A DNA stretch of 64,000 nt from assembly GCF_026735165.1 (NCBI RefSeq), contig NZ_JAPQES010000001.1, positions 124,001 to 188,000 on the forward strand. Reading direction: 5' to 3'. This document shows, piece after piece, positions 16,092 to 24,315 of this stretch; position 1 is the first letter of the stretch; the number at the start of each line of letters is the position of its first letter. Below the pieces are notes generated by a model. It saw only the letters and a program-made list of their open reading frames with translations, did not search any database and was not told the DNA's origin. Origin of the DNA: Clostridium ganghwense (lineage in GTDB: Bacteria; Bacillota; Clostridia; Clostridiales; Clostridiaceae). A program made the position numbers and the translations under genes.

Positions 16092-18146
16092 TTAATTGAT
16101 CTCTTTTAATGCTTTAAGCCCAAATTGAGTTATCTTTGTTCCTCCTCTTCCCTTTGATATTTCAACCATCCCATAATTCTCTAAATCAATTAAAATCCGC
16201 CTAATCTCCTGCTCTGACAAAAATACCCCTTGTAATTGCGCAATTTTGGCAATACTTCTTCTTCCTACTGGTTCTCTATTTACATAACTTTTTTCTAACT
16301 CCATTAGAACAAATATATATTTATCAACCTTATTTTGAATATGTTGTTTAAAAATTTTTACTGTATTTCTTTCCATGTCATTTAAATTATTAGAATCAAT
16401 AGCTTTTGAAGGTTCAAAAGGAATATCCCCTAAATCTATATATTTCTTTTCAAGATGTGCAAGATATTCAACATAATTTCTAAGTTCTCTTACATTTCCT
16501 TCCCAAGTATGATTAAAAAAAGCTTCTTGTGCACTTTGCGATAGTATAAACTCTTTATTAAGGTCTTCTTTTATTTTCTCTATTAATAATAGAATATCTT
16601 CTTTTCTTTCTCTTAATGGAGTAAGATTTAAAGGTAAAACATTTAACCTAAAATATAAATCTTGTCTGAACTTACCTTCTTTAGCTAATTCTTTTAAATT
16701 TCTATTGGTTGCAGCAATTATTCTAACATCTACATTTATTACTCTATCTCCACCAATCCTCATTACTTCTCTTTCTTGAATAACTCTTAATAATCTTGCT
16801 TGCAGACCTAAATCCATTTCTCCTATCTCGTCAAGAAATAAAGTTCCCATATGCGCTAATTCAAAAAGACCTAATTTGCCTCCCTTTCTCGCTCCAGTAA
16901 ATGCCCCTTCTTCATATCCAAAAAGCTCACTTTCAAGCAAACTTTCAGGCAGTGCCGCACAATTTACCGCTACAAATTGATAATCTTTTCTATTTGAACT
17001 ATTATGAATTGCTTGGGCAAATAATTCTTTTCCTGTTCCTGTTTCTCCTCTAATCAATATAGAAGAATCTGATTTAGCCATTCTTTTTGCAATATCTTTT
17101 ACTTTATTGATTGCTTCACTTTCTCCTATTATATCTTCAAAGGAATATTTTGCTATATGTCCTTTTCCTAAAAGCTGTGATCTAAGTTTATGCTGTTCTT
17201 TTTCCGCATCACTAAATCTTTTAATTATTGCAGCTGCACCATAAAGATTTTTATCAGTGGTTATAGGATCAACATTGACAGATATTGCACAACCATTAAT
17301 TTTTATCAACTTCTGTTTAATAGATTTTGATTTATATAAAACCTGTTCAAAAGGTAACTGTGGAATTAATTCTTTAACATGCTTTCCTAGTACCTCTTCC
17401 TTTTTTAATCCTATTATACTTTCAGCACTTTCATTGTAAAAATATACTATTCCTTCTAAATCTACACCTATTATTCCCTCTTCCAAACCTTGAAGTAAAA
17501 TACTAAATTGACTTTCAAGTCTGTTAGTTAACCCCATTAATTTTTCTACACCATATCTATTTGTTACAATACTTTTAAAATATCTTTGGATTTTATGTTT
17601 TTTTAGTAAGTCGTCTAAATCAAGCTTTGCAGCAATATCTATGATAGTATTTATATCTAATACTCTATGTCCTATATCTATGACTTGTTTTACATTTTTA
17701 GGTACATATCTAGATTCACCTGGTGTTATTGCAATATCCAAATCTGGTATTTCATCTATTCTAGGATAAACAGGAATAAATTCTATATCATTTATTCCCA
17801 ACTGATAGATTAAAGATATTGTTTCAACAGCCATCTCTAAACTTAAATTTACAATCATAACTTTTTTCCCTTTAGGTATCTCCGTTATTTTTTTAAATCC
17901 CTTTTTAGATAAAGTTATGCTTGTTATGATTATTTCACAATCATCTTTTATATATTTCTTCACAGTTCCATAAATAGCATCTGTTGATATCACTACTATA
18001 TCTGTATCAATTGTTCCTTTAATACTGTTATTATCTAAAGAATATTTTTGAACAATTATGTGTTCTCCAAATAATTCTTGTAATTGTTTACAGTAAAAAG
18101 TGGCAACAGCAGAAGACAAAGTCACAACTGCAACTTTTTTTTTCAT
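16092..18146 (-). CDS. Sigma-54-dependent transcriptional activator (PrpR-like N-domain, PAS, AAA+, winged helix)
   Basis: 684 residues. Residues 1-195 resemble the PrpR-type receiver (two alpha/beta lobes with PVYPRIDEIPDLDIAITPG). PAS domain about 207-312. AAA+ domain about 338-565 with Walker A GETGTGKE (367-374), the sigma-54 contact GAFTGA (414-419) and Walker B GTLFLDEIGEM (434-444). The C-terminus (about 610-684) is a winged-helix rather than the usual Fis helix-turn-helix. Two sigma-54 promoters lie immediately downstream, before the D-cysteine desulfhydrase and the C-S lyase, so these are the likely targets. Clostridioides difficile uses a comparable activator (CdsR) for cysteine breakdown. 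The effector is unknown; a thiol amino acid or oxoacid is plausible. Confidence 0.92.
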   Translation of the reverse strand: MKKKVAVVTLSSAVATFYCKQLQELFGEHIIVQKYSLDNNSIKGTIDTDIVVISTDAIYGTVKKYIKDDCEIIITSITLSKKGFKKITEIPKGKKVMIVNLSLEMAVETISLIYQLGINDIEFIPVYPRIDEIPDLDIAITPGESRYVPKNVKQVIDIGHRVLDINTIIDIAAKLDLDDLLKKHKIQRYFKSIVTNRYGVEKLMGLTNRLESQFSILLQGLEEGIIGVDLEGIVYFYNESAESIIGLKKEEVLGKHVKELIPQLPFEQVLYKSKSIKQKLIKINGCAISVNVDPITTDKNLYGAAAIIKRFSDAEKEQHKLRSQLLGKGHIAKYSFEDIIGESEAINKVKDIAKRMAKSDSSILIRGETGTGKELFAQAIHNSSNRKDYQFVAVNCAALPESLLESELFGYEEGAFTGARKGGKLGLFELAHMGTLFLDEIGEMDLGLQARLLRVIQEREVMRIGGDRVINVDVRIIAATNRNLKELAKEGKFRQDLYFRLNVLPLNLTPLRERKEDILLLIEKIKEDLNKEFILSQSAQEAFFNHTWEGNVRELRNYVEYLAHLEKKYIDLGDIPFEPSKAIDSNNLNDMERNTVKIFKQHIQNKVDKYIFVLMELEKSYVNREPVGRRSIAKIAQLQGVFLSEQEIRRILIDLENYGMVEISKGRGGTKITQFGLKALKEIN

Positions 18147-18217
18147 AAGTACTCCCCCTTATATGTTAGTTGAGAATTGACAATGAATAGTTGACAGTAT
18201 ATATAATTTATAACCAA

Positions 18218-18248
18218 AGCCTACATCATATATTAAATGATATAGGCT
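18218..18248 (-). terminator. Hairpin after the two-helix membrane protein gene
   Basis: AGCCTACATCAT / ATGATATAGGCT, a 12-bp stem with one G-U pair and a 7-nt loop, 12 bp past the stop of the gene on the minus strand. The T-run after it is poor (CTTTGGTT). Confidence 0.5.
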
Positions 18249-18260
18249 GTATCTTTCCAT

Positions 18261-18815
18261 TTACTTTTTTATTTCTTCTAAACTTATTTTAGTCAATTCA
18301 CTAAAGGTAGAATTTATTTTTTTAACAGTATCAGCCAACACTTTTACATTCTTATTTTCTGAAATATTTGCAACTTCTATAGCAGTATCAGAACTGCTTA
18401 CTACCCCTTTTAAATAATCACAGTATTTATCATGAAATAAATTTAGCTTTTCAGAATGCTTTAACGCTTGTACTTCTTTTTCGTATTTATGAAGAAGTTT
18501 ATTTTCTCTCTTTATTGTATTTAAAGTATCTGTATTTATCTCCTTAATAGCTTGCGTTAAATTATCTACAGAAGCTTTTATCTTTATAGAATAATCCTTA
18601 ATATTCTCTCCATATTTCACATCTATACTATAACTAGTTAATTCTTCCTGTGGTGAAACTCCTTTTACAAAAATATTATAAGCAGATACTGCCACAAGTA
18701 TTGCAACTAGAAAAGCTACTAATTTAAAAGCCTTTTTTATAATAGAAACAACTATCATAACAGCTAAAATTGCTAAAACTGCATAAAGCAAAAATGTTGA
18801 GTTTATTCCCTCCAT
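18261..18815 (-). CDS. Two-helix membrane protein with coiled-coil-like extracellular domain, unknown function
   Basis: 184 residues, not recognised. Two hydrophobic helices (about 8-25 and 30-50) precede a hydrophilic, mostly helical domain from residue 58 on, rich in Lys, Glu and Ile with no cysteine-based motif. The short link between the helices carries the positive charges, so the C-terminal domain probably lies outside. Start ATG has a good RBS (AAGGAGATG). It lies 25 bp downstream of the DUF1294 gene, which may share its transcript. Confidence 0.75.
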   Translation of the reverse strand: MEGINSTFLLYAVLAILAVMIVVSIIKKAFKLVAFLVAILVAVSAYNIFVKGVSPQEELTSYSIDVKYGENIKDYSIKIKASVDNLTQAIKEINTDTLNTIKRENKLLHKYEKEVQALKHSEKLNLFHDKYCDYLKGVVSSSDTAIEVANISENKNVKVLADTVKKINSTFSELTKISLEEIKK

Positions 18816-18840
18816 ATTCTCATCTCCTTCTGCAATAATT

Positions 18841-19134
18841 CTAATAATTTATTAATTTAAAATTATAAATAAACTTATAAATAAACTTATAAATTAAATA
18901 GAGTTGTATAAAAAATATTATAGGTATTCCATACACAAACTTAAAATGCTTTGTCTTATGTCTAAAAAATTTCATTCCTACCATAATTCCAAGGCTTCCG
19001 AAAAGATACGCTATTGTAAATAATTTAGCTTCTGGAACTCTCCACTTACCTTTCTTCGCCTTTCTCTTATCACTATACATAATACATAATCCATATAAAT
19101 TAATTATTATAAGATAAATTATAAAAATCTTCAT
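18841..19134 (-). CDS. DUF1294 family membrane protein
   Basis: 97 residues, matching the small DUF1294 family: N-terminal helix, then the conserved SDKRKAKKGKWRVPEAKLF, a second helix containing GSLGIMVGMKFFRHKTKH, and a third helix. Function of the family is unknown. The RBS is GGAGG. The C-terminus carries an unusual near-repeat YKFIYKFIYNFK. Confidence 0.85.
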   Translation of the reverse strand: MKIFIIYLIIINLYGLCIMYSDKRKAKKGKWRVPEAKLFTIAYLFGSLGIMVGMKFFRHKTKHFKFVYGIPIIFFIQLYLIYKFIYKFIYNFKLINY

Positions 19135-19233
19135 TAAATATCCTCCAAATATTAATTTTCTCTATTATCTATTATAGAATAACCTTTTACCTTCCTTAAA
19201 TCAACCTTCCTTTAGTATATAAAACACATAAAA

Positions 19234-19258
19234 GAGCTCTAGCAATCTGCTAAAGCTC
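19234..19258 (-). terminator. Terminator of the 113-residue hypothetical gene
   Basis: GAGCTCTAGC / GCTAAAGCTC with a 5-nt loop and one G-U pair, followed on the minus strand by TTTT, 26 bp after the stop. Confidence 0.65.
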
Positions 19259-19284
19259 CTTCTTTTAAAATATTATATATACCT

Positions 19285-19626
19285 CTAATCTACTGAGGAC
19301 TCATTATTAAAATTTAAATGTAAGTTAAAGTACTCCCTATTATCATAGGTTACTGATACCTCCATTCCACCTTCGTCTTCTCCAGAATTTAAATAGCTTT
19401 CTACTTTACTTTTTAAGGCTTTTTCATTCGTCAAAGCAAATTCTATTCTTTCACTATCAAATAGTTCATTTAACATTTTTCTTGTAATATGTATGAATTC
19501 TGATGTATTATTTTTGGCTTTATCTGCAATCATATTCCATTGTATAGCATCATTAACTCTTTTTTCTTCAAAATCTACCTCAAGCGAACCAAATTCTCCG
19601 TTATATTTATTAAATAATTTTATCAT
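19285..19626 (-). CDS. Hypothetical acidic cytosolic protein
   Basis: 113 residues from the ATG that has AAGGAG at proper distance (a GTG three codons upstream lacks one). No signal peptide, no membrane segment, no recognised domain. It is acidic, with a beta-rich C-terminal half ending in a cluster of Asn, Glu and Ser. The gene stands alone with its own terminator. I do not recognise a family. Confidence 0.7.
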   Translation of the reverse strand: MIKLFNKYNGEFGSLEVDFEEKRVNDAIQWNMIADKAKNNTSEFIHITRKMLNELFDSERIEFALTNEKALKSKVESYLNSGEDEGGMEVSVTYDNREYFNLHLNFNNESSVD

Positions 19627-19693
19627 TATACCCACTCCTTACAATAATTATTTTCCTATTAATTATTGTTTCTATATTTAATAATAAAATACT

Positions 19694-19722
19694 AAAAAAA
19701 AGCCATTCTTAATGAATGACTT
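19694..19722 (-). terminator. Terminator of the CBS-domain gene
   Basis: AGCCATTC / GAATGACT stem with one G-U pair and a short loop, followed on the minus strand by eight T; 4 bp past the stop codon. Strong. Confidence 0.85.
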
Positions 19723-19725
19723 TGA

Positions 19726-20136
19726 TTATATTTCATGATATATCAAGTTATAACAATAGTTTATTATATCACTTCTCTTAATTATTCCTATAAATACCTC
19801 ATTATCATCTATAACTGGTATAAAATTTTGATTTATGGAAAGTGATATTAAATCTTCTATATGAGCATTAATATGAACTGGCTTATTCTGCATGTGTCTA
19901 GGTATATCTTCCAGCAGAATTTTTTCTGTATTTTTGAAATTCAAGTCAGGAGTATTTTTTAACTTCCAAAGCAAATCTCCCTCTGTTACTGTACCCACAT
20001 ATCTTCCCTTTTCATCTATAAGTGGAATAGCTGTATATCTATGATGTTCCATTCTCTCTAATGCTTGTCTCATAGTAGATTTTGGTGTTTCACATATAAC
20101 CTCTTTTTTCGGTGTAAGAAAAAATGCTATATTCAT
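19726..20136 (-). CDS. CBS-domain pair protein
   Basis: 136 residues made only of two CBS motifs: residues 10-60 (TMRQALERMEHHRYTAIPLID ... GTVTEGDLLW) and 78-128 (NAHIEDLISLSINQNFIPVID ... GIIKRSDII). Such stand-alone pairs bind adenosine nucleotides and act as energy or second-messenger sensors on partner proteins; the partner is unknown. Its upstream region carries a 27-bp sequence (20158-20184) repeated exactly before the neighbouring membrane-protein gene, so both are probably switched on by the same factor. Confidence 0.9.
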   Translation of the reverse strand: MNIAFFLTPKKEVICETPKSTMRQALERMEHHRYTAIPLIDEKGRYVGTVTEGDLLWKLKNTPDLNFKNTEKILLEDIPRHMQNKPVHINAHIEDLISLSINQNFIPVIDDNEVFIGIIKRSDIINYCYNLIYHEI

Positions 20137-20157
20137 ATATTACCTCTCTTAATAAAA

Positions 20158-20184
20158 TTTTATTTACTTAAACATTTAATTTTA
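20158..20184 (-). promoter_or_regulatory. Copy 1 of a shared 27-bp upstream element
   Basis: A 27-bp stretch identical to 20675-20701. On the minus strand it contains TTAAATGTTTAAGTAAAT with the small palindrome TTAAA-TG-TTTAA. It ends 22 bp before the CBS gene start. Probable promoter or operator element. Confidence 0.6.
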
Positions 20185-20206
20185 CTTTTTCATATTTTAC
20201 AATTTT

Positions 20207-20629
20207 CTAATCTGAACTATTATTTTCTTTTGAAAATTCTTTTTTAGTAAATAAGTATTTTTTAATAGCAAATAATGCAGCCATAGCAATTATTCCTATT
20301 AAAACTTCTATCATCCCTTTGCTTTTAGGTATTAATAATATCTTTCTAGCTATAGCATATAAAAGAACATCTATTACACTTTCTGGTGTATGTATGGTAA
20401 GCATTATAACAAGTTCTACTCCTATAACTAATAAAAGAGCATGTCCAAGTAATGCTTCAACTTCATAATAAGCAACAGGATTTGCTATATCGCTTATGTA
20501 AGAAACCCATATAGCCCTGGATAAGTCAAAAGTCCCCAATAAAACCTTCAATAATATTATTATAGCTAAACCTATTTCAAAAATATGACTTAATTTAAAA
20601 ACAATTTTTTTTACTGAATTTTTATTCAT
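20207..20629 (-). CDS. Four-helix membrane protein, PsiE-like
   Basis: 140 residues from the ATG preceded by GGAGGG (a longer frame starting 12 codons upstream lacks an RBS). Four hydrophobic segments: about 10-30, 55-80, 85-103 (with RKILLIP after it) and 105-125, ending in a hydrophilic Lys/Glu tail. The arrangement and the HTPESVIDVLLYAIARKILL segment resemble the PsiE phosphate-starvation family, but similarity is judged by eye only. It shares a 27-bp upstream element with the CBS gene 70 bp downstream. Confidence 0.7.
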   Translation of the reverse strand: MNKNSVKKIVFKLSHIFEIGLAIIILLKVLLGTFDLSRAIWVSYISDIANPVAYYEVEALLGHALLLVIGVELVIMLTIHTPESVIDVLLYAIARKILLIPKSKGMIEVLIGIIAMAALFAIKKYLFTKKEFSKENNSSD

Positions 20630-20674
20630 CTGTTTACCCTCCAGAAAATTCAAATAATACAGCATCGTTAACTC

Positions 20675-20701
20675 TTTTATTTACTTAAACATTTAATTTT
20701 A
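20675..20701 (-). promoter_or_regulatory. Copy 2 of a shared 27-bp upstream element
   Basis: Exact copy of 20158-20184, here 46 bp before the start of the membrane-protein gene. A 27-bp perfect repeat outside coding sequence at the head of two adjacent genes is strong evidence of shared control. Confidence 0.6.
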
Positions 20702-20879
20702 TCTTTATATTATAATTATAAATCTCAGTTTAATACTAGTCAAAGGCATAAGTGAATATTTAATGCTTTGTTCAATATATGTTAATACAAATTTAAAAAA
20801 CGCTCTATTAAAATATTAAGTAATGTTGTACAATGTTTACTATGTATCAACTTATTTCTATATTTAGGTGGTGTTTTGT

Positions 20880-21650
20880 GTGTTAACTACTTCAATTATT
20901 ACAAAAATAATATTTTTATGTGGAGCAGGATTTTTGGCTGCTTTTGTAGATTCTATAGCAGGTGGTGGAGGACTTATTAGCTTACCTGCTTTTCTAGCTG
21001 CGGGAATATCACCCCACTTAGCTTTGGGAACAAATAAATTTTCTGCTTCCTGTGCTTCTTTTACAAGTTCCCTTAAATTTGCAAAATCTAAAAAAGTCAA
21101 CTGGCAATTCCTTAAATATTTACTTCCTTTTACCCTATTAGGTGCAGTTATAGGCGTAAATACAGTACTAAAAATTGATGAAAAAATATTACAAAGTTTA
21201 GTATTAATTTTAATTTTATTTGTAGGCATATACAGCATATTCTCAAAATCTATTGGAGTTGAAAACAAATTTAAAGGTACAACTAAATTAAATATATTCT
21301 TGGGGATTATCTTAGCTTTTTCTCTTGGCTTTTATGATGGTTTTTTTGGACCTGGAACTGGTTCTTTTCTAATATTTGGTCTTATAAAAATATTCGGTTT
21401 TGATTTTGTACAAGCCGCTGGTAATGGAAAACTTTTAAATTTCACTAGTAATATTACTGCTCTCATCATTTTTGCACTGCATGGAGAAATATACTATACT
21501 GTAGCTATTCCAATGGCCTTATTTATGATTTTAGGAGCAAAACTAGGTACATCTCTTGCCATAAATAAAGGTTCTAAACTAATTAAGCCTATATTTGTTA
21601 CGATGTCCCTTGCTGTTGCATGCAAAATAATTATACAAAATTTCTTATAA
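20880..21650 (+). CDS. TSUP family exporter (TauE/SafE-like)
   Basis: About 257 residues with eight membrane segments. The family signature lies at the N-terminus (AGFLAAFVDSIAGGGGLISLPAFLAAG) and is repeated in the second half (GFYDGFFGPGTGSFLIF). Members move sulfite, sulfoacetate, taurine-derived or other organosulfur anions. GTG at 20880 is preferred because AGGTGG lies 8 bp upstream; GTG codons at 20868 and 20871 overlap that RBS. A link to the sulfur amino acid genes 3 kb away is possible but they are on the other strand and far. The only plus-strand gene in the first 29 kb. Confidence 0.85.
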   Translation: MLTTSIITKIIFLCGAGFLAAFVDSIAGGGGLISLPAFLAAGISPHLALGTNKFSASCASFTSSLKFAKSKKVNWQFLKYLLPFTLLGAVIGVNTVLKIDEKILQSLVLILILFVGIYSIFSKSIGVENKFKGTTKLNIFLGIILAFSLGFYDGFFGPGTGSFLIFGLIKIFGFDFVQAAGNGKLLNFTSNITALIIFALHGEIYYTVAIPMALFMILGAKLGTSLAINKGSKLIKPIFVTMSLAVACKIIIQNFL

Positions 21651-21667
21651 TCTCAGCTATATAAATC

Positions 21668-21695
21668 AAGGTGGAGTAAAATATTACTCCACCTT
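21668..21695. terminator. Bidirectional hairpin between TSUP gene and clpA
   Basis: AAGGTGGAGTAA / TTACTCCACCTT with a 4-nt loop. It includes the clpA stop codon, so the last codons of clpA are part of the stem. It serves two convergent genes. Confidence 0.7.
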
Positions 21696-23957
21696 AATCA
21701 CAATTTTATCGTCAGCAATATCAATAATTGCTGCACCTCCATTTGATAGTTTACCAAATAATACCTCATCAACAAAGTAAGGCTTAATTTCCTGCTGGAC
21801 TACACGAAGTATTTCTCTTGCTCCATAAGCTTTTGAAAAACCTTTTTGTGCAAGCCATTTATAACATTTCTCTGTAACATTAAGACTAATATTCTTTGAT
21901 GACAGTTTATCTTCAAATTGATTTATGGCCTTCTTAGCTATGTTAAAAGCCATTTCTTCATTTATTCCATCAAAAACAACAATATCATCAAGTCTATTTC
22001 TAAACTCAGGTGAAAATACCTTTTCAACTTCTTTTGTTATAGCTTCTTCCTCTACAAATCTTGAACCAAAACCAAGCATAGTCTTTCCTACATCTTTAGC
22101 TCCTGCATTAGAAGTCATAATTAAAATAACATTTCTAAAATCAGCTTTTTTTCCATTATTATCAGTTAAGGTTGCATAATCCATTAATTGCAATAATACA
22201 TTTAAAACATCTGAATGTACCTTTTCAATTTCATCAAGAAGAAGTACACAATAAGGACTTTTTCTTATTGTATCTGTTAAAAGTCCTCCCTCTTCATATC
22301 CTACATATCCTGGAGGTGCTCCTATAAGTCTTGCCACACTATGTTTCTCTTGATATTCACTCATATCGAATCTAATTAAAGGAATACCTAAGTACTCTGC
22401 CAATTGCTTTGAAAGTTCTGTCTTTCCAACTCCAGTAGGACCAACAAATAACAAACTTGCTACAGGCTTTTCTTCATCATTAAATCCAGCTCTAGATCTT
22501 TTTATAGCTTTAACTACAGAATCTATCGCCTCATTTTGACCAAATATTTTGCTCTTTAAAGCCTTATCAAGATTTTTTAACTTTTCTATATCATCTGATG
22601 AAACACTTTGTTGTGGAATTTTCGCCATTGAAGAAACAATTCTCTCAATATCACTTTCTCTGATTATGATTTTTTCATCACTATCTTCTTTTTCAAGTCT
22701 AAGATAAGCTCCTACTTCATCTATTACATCAATAGCTTTGTCTGGTAAATATCTATCATTTATGTATTTACTCGATAATTCTACTGCAGCATCTAATGCC
22801 TCTTCTGTATATACTACATTATGAAATTCCTCATAAGTATTCTTTAATCCAAATAAAATTTTATAGGCATCCTCTTTCGATGGCTCTGACACTTCTATTT
22901 TTTGAAATCTTCGTGATAAAGCTCTATCCTTTTCAAAAAACTTTTTATATTCTTCATAGGTAGTAGACCCAATAAACTTTAATTTACCATCTGTTAAAAG
23001 AGGCTTTAATATGTTAGATGCATCCATTGCTCCTCCTGAAATAGCACCTGCTCCTACTATAGTATGTATCTCATCAATATATACAATGGCTTTTCCTTCT
23101 TTTCTAATTTTATTTAGTACTTTTTTAATTCTCTCCTCAAAATCTCCTCTATACTTAGTTCCTGCTAAAAGTGCTCCCATATCTAGATAATATATTTTAG
23201 TACCTTTTAGTGAATTTGGAATTTTATTTGCAACAATTAATTGTGCTAAACCTTCTGTAATTGCGGTCTTACCTACTCCTGGATCTCCAACATGAATAGG
23301 ATTATTCTTTAATCTTCTAGATAAAACTTGAATAGTTCTATCTAATATTTCTTCCCTTCCAATAAGCGGATCAAGTTCTCCTCTTACTGCCTTTTCTGTC
23401 AATTCAATAGTGTAATTATTTAATAGTCCCTTTTTATTTTTGTTTCCTTCATCTAAGAATTCTTCAAATTCATATATATCTTCTTCTCTTTCTTCTTCAA
23501 AATCCATAGAAATTTCCGAATCCAAATCTTCCTCTACTGATATACCATGTGTTATGTAATTAAGTATATCTAAACGTGATATTCCCTGCTTTTTCAAGAA
23601 ATAACTACCAAAATATTCTTCTTCATCATATATAACAACTACAATATCTCCAAATCTTATATTTTCTTTTCCAGCTGCTATAACATGTTCTGCAGCAGAA
23701 GATATAATGGTTTGAAATCCTGCTGTCTGAACAGGTTCTCTATTATCCACTTTAGGAATATTTTCATTTAAATAATTACATAAATCCATTTTAAGTTCTT
23801 CAACATTTCCCCCACAGCTTTTTATAAACTCTTTCCCTTCATCAAAAAATAGCCCAGCATATAAAATATGCTCTGGAGTAAAGTATTCATGTTCAGCCAT
23901 CTTAGCTTCACTGTATGCCGCAGTAAATATTTCCTCTAAAAAACTATCTAACTTCAT
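21684..23957 (-). CDS. clpA: ATP-dependent Clp protease ATP-binding subunit ClpA
   Basis: 757 residues, near the length of Escherichia coli ClpA. Clp-N repeat domain about 1-140, an acidic linker (145-172), D1 with Walker A GDPGVGKT (224-231, usually GEPGVGKT), D2 with Walker A GPTGVGKT near 510 and sensor/arginine regions. TMLGFGSRF near residue 625 includes an LGF tripeptide at the place of the ClpP-docking loop. It unfolds substrates for ClpP, which is not encoded here. It starts 2 bp after clpS, so adaptor and unfoldase are co-translated; a nuclease gene and a histidine kinase gene lie upstream on the same strand. Confidence 0.95.
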   Translation of the reverse strand: MKLDSFLEEIFTAAYSEAKMAEHEYFTPEHILYAGLFFDEGKEFIKSCGGNVEELKMDLCNYLNENIPKVDNREPVQTAGFQTIISSAAEHVIAAGKENIRFGDIVVVIYDEEEYFGSYFLKKQGISRLDILNYITHGISVEEDLDSEISMDFEEEREEDIYEFEEFLDEGNKNKKGLLNNYTIELTEKAVRGELDPLIGREEILDRTIQVLSRRLKNNPIHVGDPGVGKTAITEGLAQLIVANKIPNSLKGTKIYYLDMGALLAGTKYRGDFEERIKKVLNKIRKEGKAIVYIDEIHTIVGAGAISGGAMDASNILKPLLTDGKLKFIGSTTYEEYKKFFEKDRALSRRFQKIEVSEPSKEDAYKILFGLKNTYEEFHNVVYTEEALDAAVELSSKYINDRYLPDKAIDVIDEVGAYLRLEKEDSDEKIIIRESDIERIVSSMAKIPQQSVSSDDIEKLKNLDKALKSKIFGQNEAIDSVVKAIKRSRAGFNDEEKPVASLLFVGPTGVGKTELSKQLAEYLGIPLIRFDMSEYQEKHSVARLIGAPPGYVGYEEGGLLTDTIRKSPYCVLLLDEIEKVHSDVLNVLLQLMDYATLTDNNGKKADFRNVILIMTSNAGAKDVGKTMLGFGSRFVEEEAITKEVEKVFSPEFRNRLDDIVVFDGINEEMAFNIAKKAINQFEDKLSSKNISLNVTEKCYKWLAQKGFSKAYGAREILRVVQQEIKPYFVDEVLFGKLSNGGAAIIDIADDKIVIKVE

Positions 23958-23959
23958 AT

Positions 23960-24259
23960 TTATTCCTCTTCCATACTTAATTTTAATGGGAAACCACTTT
24001 TTTCAGCCATATCCATAACCTGAGCTATCTTAGTTGTAGCTATATCATATGAATATACTCCTGCAATTCCTATTCCCCTCTTATGTACATCATACATAAT
24101 CTTAGATGCCTCCGCAGGCTTTTTGTTAAAAACCATAACTAAAACCTCAATTACAAATTCCATAGTTGTATAATCATCATTGTGCAAAATGACCTTATAC
24201 ATTTTTGGTTTTTTTACTTTTATCTTTGAATCCTCTTTAAAAATTATTTCTTCTTTCAT
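23960..24259 (-). CDS. clpS: ATP-dependent Clp protease adaptor ClpS
   Basis: 99 residues. Core signature YKVILHNDDYTTMEFVIEVL with the hydrophobic-residue binding Asn-Asp, then MVFNKKPAEASKIMYDVHKRG and the GVYSYDIATTKIAQV strand. It delivers N-degron substrates to ClpA. The N-terminal extension (KEEIIFKEDSKIKVKKPK) is short and charged, as usual. Overlaps no neighbour; the gap to clpA is 2 bp and to the upstream Mrr-like nuclease gene 56 bp. Confidence 0.95.
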   Translation of the reverse strand: MKEEIIFKEDSKIKVKKPKMYKVILHNDDYTTMEFVIEVLVMVFNKKPAEASKIMYDVHKRGIGIAGVYSYDIATTKIAQVMDMAEKSGFPLKLSMEEE

Positions 24260-24315
24260 TCATAACAACTCCAAAATTAATATATTTTATTATATATTAT
24301 AAAATAATACTTTAC

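Noticed and set aside
18170-18200. TTGACA direct repeats (AATTGACAATGAATAGTTGACAG) as a plus-strand promoter
   Set aside because: No -10 box at the right spacing and no plus-strand gene follows; probably a simple repeat.
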